From positions 84,081 through 148,080 of the forward strand of contig NZ_JACJOT010000007.1 of NCBI RefSeq assembly GCF_014695715.1: a DNA stretch of 64,000 bases. The letters are read 5' to 3'. Under the pieces are notes generated by a model. The model ran no database searches. It was given only the letters and a program-made list of their open reading frames with translations, and was not told the DNA's origin. A program made the translations under genes and the position numbers. Each line of letters opens with the position of its first letter. Positions within the stretch are counted from its first letter, which is position 1. Source of the DNA: Microcoleus sp. FACHB-68 (GTDB lineage: Bacteria > Cyanobacteriota > Cyanobacteriia > Cyanobacteriales > Oscillatoriaceae). Shown piece after piece: positions 56,883-64,000 of the stretch.

Positions 56883-57142
56883 GAATCATGCGGATTGGGT
56901 CAAAAATGCAATAACTTTTCACTATTCTCATGAAGAATTTTGAGGTGCTTTGAGGGTTATTGACGCACAAAACTTTTATAGTTCACACACAGTTAAATTT
57001 CGGGAAGTTGCGAGCCTTCTATCGCAAACATATATCTACTAAGCATTTAATCAATTTTATTAAATGCTCGTCTTTTCTTAGTTGGTAGCTCAGATCAATT
57101 AGGGTAAATAATCCCACCTACAGGGATAAGGAAATATTTACA

Positions 57143-58462
57143 ATGGACAAGCAAGCATCGGATGAAGTGAGGCAGAAAATTCGTCAGCAATTTGACACCG
57201 CTCCTTATCCTAGAAAGCCTCTAGAAGCATCTCCTAAGGATGAGCTTAACTTTCTTTTTACTCATAATTTAGTCACTCCTTACTATTTAAGAAATCAAAA
57301 AATTATAAAAACCGAGGGAAAAGTTATTTTAGATGCCGGGTGCGGAAGTGGCTACAAAGCCTTAGCTTTAGCTGAGGCCAACCCCGGAGCTAAAATTGTG
57401 GGAATTGACCTGTCAGAAGAATCCGTTAAACTAGCCCAGCAGCGATTGGAGTATCACGGATTTGAGAATACAGAATTTTATGCAATCTCTATAGAAGAAT
57501 TGCCGACTTTAAATTTAAAGTTCGATTATATAAATTGCGACGAAGTTCTTTATCTACTGCCAAATCCAGCTTTAGGATTACAGGCGATGAAGTCTGTCCT
57601 AAAACCAGAAGGAATTATTCGGGCCAATCTGCACAGTATTCTACAGCGTGTTTACTATCTTCGCGCTCAGAAAGTTTTCAAAATAATGGGATTAATGGAG
57701 GAAAACCCTAGAGAAGATGAGATTGAAGCAGCGGTACAAACGATGAGGGCTTTGAAAAATGAAGTGCTTCTTAAGGTTAGAACTTGGTTTGATAAGGCAG
57801 ACGAACAGTGGATATTAATGAATTATTTATTTCAAGGCGATAAAGGTTTTACGATACCTGAGATGTTCTCTGCTTTGAAGACTGCTAATTTAGAGTTTAT
57901 CAGTATGGTGAATTGGCGGCGTTGGGAATTGCTGGATCTGTTTAACCCAGATGATTTGCCGGCCTTTTTAGCAATGAGCTTGCCAGAAATTCCTGTGGAA
58001 GAGCAGCTGCATTTGTTTGAATTGTTAAATCCAGTCCACCGGCTGCTTGATTTCTGGTGTGGTCATCCCAACCAGGCAGAACCCTGTGTCCCCGTTGCCG
58101 GTTGGCAGTATTCTGACTGGGAAAAAGCTGTTGTGCACCTACATCCTCAGCTCAAAACGGCTGAGATTGAGCAAGGGCTGCTGGAGTGCATCACGAACCA
58201 CACGTCATTCACGATCAGCAGTTATATCCCGTTGCCCACCACAACTCCTATCCTGTTGGAGAGCAGTATAGCGGCTTGTCTGCTGCCATTGTGGGAGCGA
58301 GCGCTGCCGGTGATGTCCTTGGTAGCGCACTGGCTGAACATCAGGCCGGTCGATCTGGTGACTTTGGAGCCGATGAGCCAGGAAACAGCCTTCGAGGAAG
58401 TTAAGGAACTTTTGATAAAGCTAGAAACCTTTGTATACGTGCTTTTGGAGCGTTCAGCTTGA
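57143..58462 (+). CDS. Class I SAM-dependent methyltransferase with C-terminal extension
   Basis: 439 residues. Motif I is VILDAGCGSG (61-70) and the acidic end of strand 2 is VGIDLS. The Rossmann-type domain covers about 55-190. An N-terminal stretch (IRQQFDTAPYPRKPLEASPK) is typical of a cyanobacterial subgroup. The C-terminal 200 residues contain helical and WCGHPN-type segments of unknown role. The substrate is unknown; its place upstream of pilA, an OGT-like transferase and other methyltransferases suggests modification of surface glycans or proteins. ATAAGGAAA precedes ATG 57143. Confidence 0.85.
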   Translation: MDKQASDEVRQKIRQQFDTAPYPRKPLEASPKDELNFLFTHNLVTPYYLRNQKIIKTEGKVILDAGCGSGYKALALAEANPGAKIVGIDLSEESVKLAQQRLEYHGFENTEFYAISIEELPTLNLKFDYINCDEVLYLLPNPALGLQAMKSVLKPEGIIRANLHSILQRVYYLRAQKVFKIMGLMEENPREDEIEAAVQTMRALKNEVLLKVRTWFDKADEQWILMNYLFQGDKGFTIPEMFSALKTANLEFISMVNWRRWELLDLFNPDDLPAFLAMSLPEIPVEEQLHLFELLNPVHRLLDFWCGHPNQAEPCVPVAGWQYSDWEKAVVHLHPQLKTAEIEQGLLECITNHTSFTISSYIPLPTTTPILLESSIAACLLPLWERALPVMSLVAHWLNIRPVDLVTLEPMSQETAFEEVKELLIKLETFVYVLLERSA

Positions 58463-58678
58463 ATTTATCCCAAGAGAGTAAAGAAAAGTTTTAGCACAGT
58501 GATATGAAAACGAGAGAAAGTGGGTATTTTAGATAAATTGTGCATAAATTAGCTTGAAACTTCCCATAGCCTGTTATAAAAAATTTTCCTGGAGGGTGAT
58601 ATCAAACTGACGAAACGTGGGTAAGTTAACATCAGCAGATAAGAAACAAGCATCCCACCCCTCAAGGAGAAGCCACTC

Positions 58679-59209
58679 ATGAAGACAGAATTTAAAGCCA
58701 AGTTCCTGCAACACCTTAACCAAAAGAAACAGGACAAAGGTTTCACACTAATTGAACTGCTGGTCGTTGTTATCATCATTGGTATTCTAGCTGCTATCGC
58801 CTTGCCTTCACTGCTAAGCCAAACCAACAAAGCCAAACAAGCTGAAGCTAGACAGAACGTCGGTGCGATGAACCGCTCTCAACAAGCCTACTATCTGGAA
58901 AGACAAGGGTGGGCAACGAATATGGCAGACTTGGGCGTTGGTATTAAAAGTCAAACAGAAAACTTCCAATACACCATTGTTGGGACAAGTGGAGCTACTA
59001 ATATCCAAAACCAGGCGTTTGCGGCTCCCCAAAAGAACAACTTAAAAGCTTATACAGGCGTAGTCTATACTACATCCGCTGCTACCACAGGAGGCACTAA
59101 CGAAGCTCTTACCCAAGCACTGCTGTGTGAATCAGTAGCAACATCAACAAGTGCACTAGCCATCACTGGAACAGATTGTGGAACTCTCGGAAAAGATTTA
59201 GGCAAGTAA
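58679..59209 (+). CDS. pilA: Type IV pilin PilA
   Basis: 176 residues. The prepilin leader ends in KKQDKG, then the mature protein starts FTLIELLVVVIIIGILAAIALPSLL, with the conserved Glu at position 5 needed for assembly. Cleavage by PilD follows Gly21. The C-terminal region has two Cys residues (LLCESV and GTDCGT) likely to form the usual disulfide loop. Ser/Thr-rich stretches (TTSAATTGGTN) could be glycosylation sites. A strong AAGGAGA ribosome binding site (58664-58670) and a terminator show a single-gene, highly expressed unit. It is the main structural subunit of pili presumably controlled by the hmp locus. Confidence 0.92.
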   Translation: MKTEFKAKFLQHLNQKKQDKGFTLIELLVVVIIIGILAAIALPSLLSQTNKAKQAEARQNVGAMNRSQQAYYLERQGWATNMADLGVGIKSQTENFQYTIVGTSGATNIQNQAFAAPQKNNLKAYTGVVYTTSAATTGGTNEALTQALLCESVATSTSALAITGTDCGTLGKDLGK

Positions 59210-59260
59210 AGGCAGACTTTTTCCAATCAAGGGTTTTACCCTTCAAACCGTGTGCTTGTC

Positions 59261-59290
59261 AGGGGTAGCGTGGAACCACGCTACCCTTTG
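59261..59290 (+). terminator. Terminator hairpin after pilA
   Basis: GGGTAGCGTGG (59263-59273) pairs perfectly with CCACGCTACCC (59276-59286) across a 2-base loop in the DNA drawing, so the real loop opens the last pairs. TTT follows. It separates pilA from the OGT-like gene. Confidence 0.8.
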
Positions 59291-59344
59291 TATGATTGTA
59301 TGTAGCTTGGTGAATCCTGTTTCCCAGAAAATCAGTTTTTTACA

Positions 59345-61567
59345 ATGTCGGCAACTTTTTACCACGATTTGGAACAATGGCAGCAACTAGCTGAGCAGTA
59401 TTGTATCCAAGGAAATTATATTCAGGCTGCTAGTTTATACGAGCAGGCCATTGAAGCTGAACCAGAAGTCAAGCTCCACTACTGGCATTTGGGCTTGATG
59501 TTGCTGCTCCAGGAGCAAGAACAGGAGGCTCACACCACTTGGCTGCTGGGAATGGTAGAGGGTGAACCAGAACAAATAGATGAGTGGACTGTAGAACTGG
59601 TTAAAGTCCTCGATAGAGAAGCTCAAAGACGGGAAGAGCAAGAAGAGTTTTCACAGGCTTGGTTAATCCGGCAGCATATCCGGGAACTTCAGCCTACTAA
59701 TATTAATAACTTATTGTATTTAATTCAGCGCTCAATCCAGCTAGAGAAATTTACTGGGGATGATTTAGCAGATTGGGGAGCGATGAATCTGCTGAAAGCA
59801 GAGCCACCGGCAAATCTCCATCCTGAGTTATTACTGCAAACGCTAGAGAGTGTTTTAGAGGCCGCGCCGCTGCACCCTGCCTCATTGGAATTGGTAGAAG
59901 CTAGTCTGGCCTATGTGGAACAACCGCTGCATTTGCTTCAGGTATTGTTGCCAGCCGCTACGGAATGTGCCTATTCTCAAGGACGGCCTGGTGTGGCGGC
60001 CAGCTTAGCTGAACTGTATCTTCGAGTGGAGCCGGAGAATACAGAATTTCTACGTCATTTAGCAGCTTTTTATCAAAATGCCGGTCAGTATCAGAAGGGC
60101 ATAGAAACTGCTCAATTATGCTATTCTCTGTTGACAGAATTGGCAGATAGGGTATTTGCCAATAACCTTATTTTGCGCGGATTACTAAGTGCCGGCGCGG
60201 CTTGGAAAGAAGCTTATTCTATCTTCCAACGACATCAGAAGTTGATGGCGGATTTAGTCAAAGAACAACCAACTACTCTCCGTCAAATTGAGATTTTAAG
60301 GCTTTTTACAACTTGTTTTTACGCTCCTTATTTGCAAGATGACCTTAAAGCCAATAAACAGCTTCAAACTTCAATGATGCGGCTTTGTCAAGCGAACATT
60401 GAAGTTTATGCCCGAGAACGAATAGAGCGATATCAAAAGGGCCATTTGAAGCGGAGATTGGAGCCTTCTGGCAAACCTTTAAAGATTGGTTACTTGTCGG
60501 CTTGCTTCAAGGAGCATTCTGTTGGCTGGCTAGCACGCGGTGTCTTTGAGCATCATAACCGGGAAGAGGTTAAAATTTATGCCTATTTTGTAAACTACAA
60601 GCGCCGATATAAACCTTTAGAAGAATGGTATATCAGTAAAACTTCTCAAGCTTTTTATTCTGTAAATAGTTGGGAAATTGCTGATAAAATTTTTGAAGAT
60701 GAAATTGATATTTTGATTGAGCTTGATAGTATCACGCTCGATATGAGCTGCGAGGTCATGGCACTCAAACCCGCTCCGGTTCAGGTTACTTGGTTGGGCT
60801 GGGATGCTTCCGAAATTCCAACTATTGACTACTTTATTGCCGATCCCTATGTTTTACCAACGTCAGCTCAGGAGTATTACACAGAAAAAATTTGGCGATT
60901 GCCCCAAACTTATATAGCAGTCGATGGGTTTGAAATAGGTGTACCAACAGTAAGGCGGGAAGACTTCGAGATTCCTCAGGATGCAATTGTGTATTTCAGT
61001 GGTCAAACTGGCTATAAGCGCCACACCGAGACCGCTCGATTGCAAATGAGAATTATAAAAGAAGTACCCAATAGCTATTTACTAATTAAAGGGATAGCAG
61101 ATCGAGAAGCGATCGAGAAATTGTTTATCCAGCTCGCAAAAGAAGAGGGAGTAGACAGGGATCAACTGCGATTTCTGCCGCTAGTTGGTTCAGAACTATT
61201 GCACCGGGCTAACCTAGGGATTGCTGATGTCGTGCTGGACACCTATCCTTATAACGGTGCTACAACCACGATGGAAACTCTTTGGATGGGAATTCCGATG
61301 GTGACGCGGGTGGGTGAGCAATTTGCTTCCCGTAATAGCTACACAATGATGATGAATGCTGGAATAACGGAAGGAATTGCTTGGACAGATGAAGAGTATG
61401 TACAATGGGGAATTCGCTTAGGTAAAGAACCTGCACTACGCCAACAAATCGCTTGGAAACTTTGGCAGTCCAGAAAAACTTCTCCGCTTTGGAACGCCAA
61501 GCAGTTTACTCGTGAGATGGAAAAAGCTTATGAGCAGATGTGGGAAAATTATCTGCAAGGTTATTAG
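59345..61567 (+). CDS. ogtA: OGT/SPINDLY-type O-linked glycosyltransferase (GT41)
   Basis: 740 residues. The N-terminal 350 residues are TPR-like helices (AEQYCIQGNYIQAASLYEQAIEAEP). The GT41 catalytic part starts near 380: His391 lies in CFKEHSVGWLARG, and further signatures are VQVTWLGWDASEIPTIDYFIADP, YFSGQTGYKRH and LDTYPYNGATTTMETLWMGIP with GEQFASRNS. It would transfer a sugar from a nucleotide donor to Ser/Thr of proteins. In Nostoc punctiforme an ogtA gene next to pilA is needed for hormogonium motility, as I recall, so the symbol is applied by analogy. It lies 135 bases after pilA on the same strand. Confidence 0.85.
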   Translation: MSATFYHDLEQWQQLAEQYCIQGNYIQAASLYEQAIEAEPEVKLHYWHLGLMLLLQEQEQEAHTTWLLGMVEGEPEQIDEWTVELVKVLDREAQRREEQEEFSQAWLIRQHIRELQPTNINNLLYLIQRSIQLEKFTGDDLADWGAMNLLKAEPPANLHPELLLQTLESVLEAAPLHPASLELVEASLAYVEQPLHLLQVLLPAATECAYSQGRPGVAASLAELYLRVEPENTEFLRHLAAFYQNAGQYQKGIETAQLCYSLLTELADRVFANNLILRGLLSAGAAWKEAYSIFQRHQKLMADLVKEQPTTLRQIEILRLFTTCFYAPYLQDDLKANKQLQTSMMRLCQANIEVYARERIERYQKGHLKRRLEPSGKPLKIGYLSACFKEHSVGWLARGVFEHHNREEVKIYAYFVNYKRRYKPLEEWYISKTSQAFYSVNSWEIADKIFEDEIDILIELDSITLDMSCEVMALKPAPVQVTWLGWDASEIPTIDYFIADPYVLPTSAQEYYTEKIWRLPQTYIAVDGFEIGVPTVRREDFEIPQDAIVYFSGQTGYKRHTETARLQMRIIKEVPNSYLLIKGIADREAIEKLFIQLAKEEGVDRDQLRFLPLVGSELLHRANLGIADVVLDTYPYNGATTTMETLWMGIPMVTRVGEQFASRNSYTMMMNAGITEGIAWTDEEYVQWGIRLGKEPALRQQIAWKLWQSRKTSPLWNAKQFTREMEKAYEQMWENYLQGY

Positions 61568-61603
61568 AATTAATTTAGCAACAAGTTTTTTTGTTGAAAA
61601 AAT

Positions 61604-62602
61604 TTAACGATTTTCTAATAAATCAGCAGCGTCGCCGCTAGCGTAATCCCGAATTCTTTGAATAATCGGGAATGAATTGAATCCCTGTTTTACCAGTTCT
61701 GGAAATTGTGATATGCCTTCAATGATATTATTAGCAAAATTGTATTGAGGATCGGTTCCATAATTTAGAGTCAGGTATTCCAAAATCTCCATTGTATAGT
61801 CGGGAAAACCCATCAGTTCAGCAATGCAAGCTAATTTTAAGATGTGTTCTGGTGTTTTAAAATTTGGGCTTATATTTTCTTGAATGAGATCGCGAAAGTA
61901 AATAGCATCTCCCCAAAGTATTTGACCGTTTCTAACTGTTGATATAATGGGTGAGCGAGCACGATAGCGAGAGGCCGCTGTCAAAGTAAATAGAGAAAAA
62001 CCTTGCTCTCTCAGATAAGTATCGATATCAGCAAATAGAGGACTATCTACGTACAACGGAGAAAATAGAACTTCAACTTTAACTCCTAGAATACTGCGAG
62101 ATAAAATTTCAGAAGCTCCTTGTAAAACCTGAAGATCTGCCCCTTGAACGTCCGTTTGAAGAAAATCAATTTCCTCAATTTTTTGAGCTTTGCAGAAATC
62201 ATCTAAAGTTGTTGTTTCAATTTCTACCGTAAAATTGAGGTTCATGAATTCTGCAACTTCTGAGAACCTTGCTAAATAGGGTTCATTAGGTGGATAAAGC
62301 GAGCTGCACATAGGATCGTGCGTTACATATAACGTAGATTCTCCAACTGACTTCCAAAGTGCCAGAGGAATGTGTTTTTCATTCCAATTGATTTGTCGAG
62401 CCTCAAGTTCAGCATTGGCTTGATCACAAGCATCTGCATCTGCGTCAAAACCATAGATACTCAGTCGAGGGGCAAATAGATCCCAGCCTTGACTAGCAAA
62501 GTCATCTTGGTTTATTAGCTTACGAGAGCCTACATGACATAGCGCCATGTGAATTTGATCTAAATGCCCACTTTTCTTTAAACTCGAAACAAAAAGCGAC
62601 AT
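61604..62602 (-). CDS. FkbM-family methyltransferase
   Basis: 332 residues. The FkbM fold is recognised from GFDADADACDQANAE (SAM-binding region), DFLQTDVQGADLQVLQGA with Asp151, and VEVLFSPLYVDSPLFADIDTYL. Enzymes of this family methylate hydroxyl or other groups in glycans and natural products. The N-terminus MSLFVSSLKKSGHLDQIHMAL is shorter than the usual leader. The C-terminal 70 residues are helical. It is convergent with ogtA and divergent from the next methyltransferase, in a surface-glycan context. Confidence 0.85.
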   Translation of the reverse strand: MSLFVSSLKKSGHLDQIHMALCHVGSRKLINQDDFASQGWDLFAPRLSIYGFDADADACDQANAELEARQINWNEKHIPLALWKSVGESTLYVTHDPMCSSLYPPNEPYLARFSEVAEFMNLNFTVEIETTTLDDFCKAQKIEEIDFLQTDVQGADLQVLQGASEILSRSILGVKVEVLFSPLYVDSPLFADIDTYLREQGFSLFTLTAASRYRARSPIISTVRNGQILWGDAIYFRDLIQENISPNFKTPEHILKLACIAELMGFPDYTMEILEYLTLNYGTDPQYNFANNIIEGISQFPELVKQGFNSFPIIQRIRDYASGDAADLLENR

Positions 62603-62718
62603 ATCAGCAGCCTCTAACTTTAAAGGAGTAAAACGATAGATAAGTTGTCTTTGAAAGATTCAATTAAATGTGATTTTAATCTATATAATATATTATACAG
62701 GTATTTTTTGGTTAGCTT

Positions 62719-63273
62719 TTGACGAAAATGCAATCCCTTAAACTGCACATCGGTGGTCAAGAACCCCATCCGGACTGGAAAATTTTAGATATTGAGCCGC
62801 GTCCAGAAGTCGATTATATAGCAGATGCTGCTGACTTGAGTCAATTTGCAAGTAACTCTGTTGACGTTATTTATGCCAGTCATGTCTTAGAACATTTCTA
62901 CTACGGCATTAATAATGAGCTTGGCAATACTTTAGGGGAATGGCATCGGGTTCTTAAACCTGGGGGAAGACTTTTAGTAAGTGTTCCTGATTTACAAACT
63001 TTATGTTGGTTGTATCTGCATCCAAATTTAACTGTTATAGAACGCCATCATCTAATGAGAATTATATTTGGCGGCCAAACCAATGAGTATGATGTCCATA
63101 AAATTGGTTTTGATGCTGGAACTTTAGCTTTATACCTTGCAGAAGCTGGCTTTGAAGAGTACGAGCAAGTTTCAGAGTTTAATCTATTTAATGATTGTAG
63201 TAGCTTACGAATTCTCGATACCTTAATAAGCTTGAATATCATTGCAACAAAGTCTAAGGAAAAAACTGAATAG
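62719..63273 (+). CDS. SAM-dependent methyltransferase-domain protein
   Basis: 184 residues. It begins LKLHIGGQEPHPDWKILDIEPRPEVDYIADA and continues DVIYASHVLEHFYY and EWHRVLKPGGRLLVSVPDL, which are standard signatures of class I methyltransferases that lack the usual GxGxG loop. The ending ILDTLISLNIIATK is typical of glycan-modification loci. TTG at 62719 was kept; ATG at 62728 (MQSLKLHIGG) is equally possible. It is divergent from the FkbM gene with a 116-base AT-rich spacer. Confidence 0.8.
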   Translation: MTKMQSLKLHIGGQEPHPDWKILDIEPRPEVDYIADAADLSQFASNSVDVIYASHVLEHFYYGINNELGNTLGEWHRVLKPGGRLLVSVPDLQTLCWLYLHPNLTVIERHHLMRIIFGGQTNEYDVHKIGFDAGTLALYLAEAGFEEYEQVSEFNLFNDCSSLRILDTLISLNIIATKSKEKTE

Positions 63274-63499
63274 AGAAGTTAAATTAAACAAAATAATATG
63301 TGGTAGCTTTTCCTTTGGTTTAATAGGACTTGACAACCCTTACGACAAAAGCACTACAACAAGACAGTAAACCAGACTCGATGAGTTTTAAGATGAGCAT
63401 TTCGTAAAAAAAAATTAGTTTTTCAGAGTTGAGAATGAAAGAATCAGGCAAGCAATCACCAGTTGCATCTGGCAATGCCAAGATTTCTTTGTTTATCAA

Positions 63500-63766
63500 T
63501 CATTTTCTCTGCAACCATTCAGTAGGCCAATCAGTAATATTCTCGCTGAGTTCGCTTTCATTAAAAGGCCAATTAAACTGCTCTAACAAAAACTTTGGGT
63601 GCTTCTCAGCAAACTTAGCCGCTGCTGCCGTCGGGTGATTCCAAATCCATTTTGGATGACCGGGAGGCACAGCATGGAATTCTTCCATAATCCCATTTGC
63701 TTCCACAATGTAACATCTGATAGTTAATAGATTGTGCTGACCTCCTACCTCTTCAAAAATTTCTGT
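63500..63766 (-). pseudogene. C-terminal fragment of a methyltransferase-like gene
   Basis: An open minus-strand frame ends at 63500 and is blocked upstream by a stop at 63767-63769. Its 88 residues read like the end of a larger enzyme: YIVEANGIMEEFHAVPPGH, then PKWIWNHPTAAAAKFAEKHP and NWPFNESELSENITDWPTEWL. The pattern recalls the end of cephalosporin-hydroxylase or methyltransferase-like proteins in glycan clusters. No N-terminal catalytic part is present, so this is likely a truncated copy. A start at ATG 63706 (68 residues) is possible but improbable as a functional protein. Confidence 0.5.
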
Positions 63767-63967
63767 TTACATTTTCTATACTCGCTGTTAACTCCATATA
63801 ATTTTACCTCAACTTCAGTTTGACATAATTAAATCCCTACCCTGGCTGTTTAAGGCTCAGCCTCCGCTCGCTCTTCGCAGTAGTAATTAACGGGACTTAA
63901 ACAAAAAGAGAGAGCAAATGAGAGTATAATAGCGACCCAGTAAGCCTCTCACGTTGAGTTCAGAGTC

Positions 63968-64000
63968 ATGAAAGAGACAACGGACGCAGCCATGCCCCCT
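63968..64000 (+). CDS. Possible start of a gene running off the window
   Basis: ATG at 63968 opens a frame of 11 codons (MKETTDAAMPP) up to the edge. A TATAAT box at 63924-63929 lies 39 bases before it. No clear ribosome binding site is seen and nothing about the product can be said. Confidence 0.35.
   Translation, partial: MKETTDAAMPP

Overview
This window is a piece of a cyanobacterial chromosome, most probably from a filamentous, gliding, Oscillatoriales-type organism. The evidence is a complete cyanobacterial hmp (pilus chemotaxis) locus with an hmpF homologue, a cyanoexosortase with a PEP-CTERM substrate and an HpsJ-family protein, a CcsA-type System II cytochrome c biogenesis protein, a decayed bicA-like transporter, and small dispersed palindromic repeats of the kind common in cyanobacteria. 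GCCGGC / TGCCGGCA hexamers and octamers are strikingly frequent in genes and spacers. No rRNA, CRISPR array, phage or intact insertion sequence was seen. One tRNA gene (Phe, GAA) is present.

Layout. 1-4.5 kb: the end of a histidine kinase, then two tandem paralogous histidine kinases, the second with a degenerate ATP-binding G2 box, and a small unknown protein. 5-8 kb: a large membrane protein with exported HEAT repeats, one membrane segment and a cytoplasmic NACHT-like NTPase. 8-13 kb: rimM, then a PEP-CTERM protein, an exosortase and an HpsJ-family protein. 13-23 kb: Uma2 nuclease-fold protein, mnmE, then a cluster of signalling and TPR proteins: an apparently active Ser/Thr kinase-TPR protein, a paralogue lacking the catalytic DFG and HRDxK residues, a soluble TPR protein and a DUF697-like GTPase. 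22.7-26.4 kb: ferredoxin, a small conserved protein, DUF3326, a CPBP protease, purN and a retropepsin-like protease. 26.5-30.1 kb: a copper cassette on the minus strand (chaperone, CopA ATPase, membrane-anchored cupredoxin). 30-35.7 kb: a solitary sugar-type ABC permease, an exported serpin, ccsA and tilS, separated by several repeat families.

35.8-50.1 kb is the main functional block: hmpF (minus strand), then hmpA (PatA-type regulator), hmpB (CheY), hmpC (CheW), hmpD (chemoreceptor) and hmpE (giant hybrid CheA), which control type IV pili. Further on are a GT39-like membrane glycosyltransferase, a PPC-domain protein, tRNA-Phe, a bicA pseudogene, an ExbB/ExbD pair, and at 57-63.7 kb a methyltransferase, a pilA pilin, an OGT-family (SPINDLY-like) glycosyltransferase, an FkbM methyltransferase, a further methyltransferase and a methyltransferase-like gene fragment. 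The pilin plus glycosyltransferase pair and the hmp locus together point to surface motility, with pilus control and probable pilin or surface glycosylation encoded within 25 kb.

The most unusual items are the two independent tandem pairs of an intact kinase and a degenerate kinase copy, the HEAT-membrane-NACHT protein, the roughly 750-residue acidic motif array inside HmpE, the serpin with a predicted Arg P1 residue, and several non-coding palindromic elements. All assignments come from reading the sequence and from recalled family features; no database search was run.
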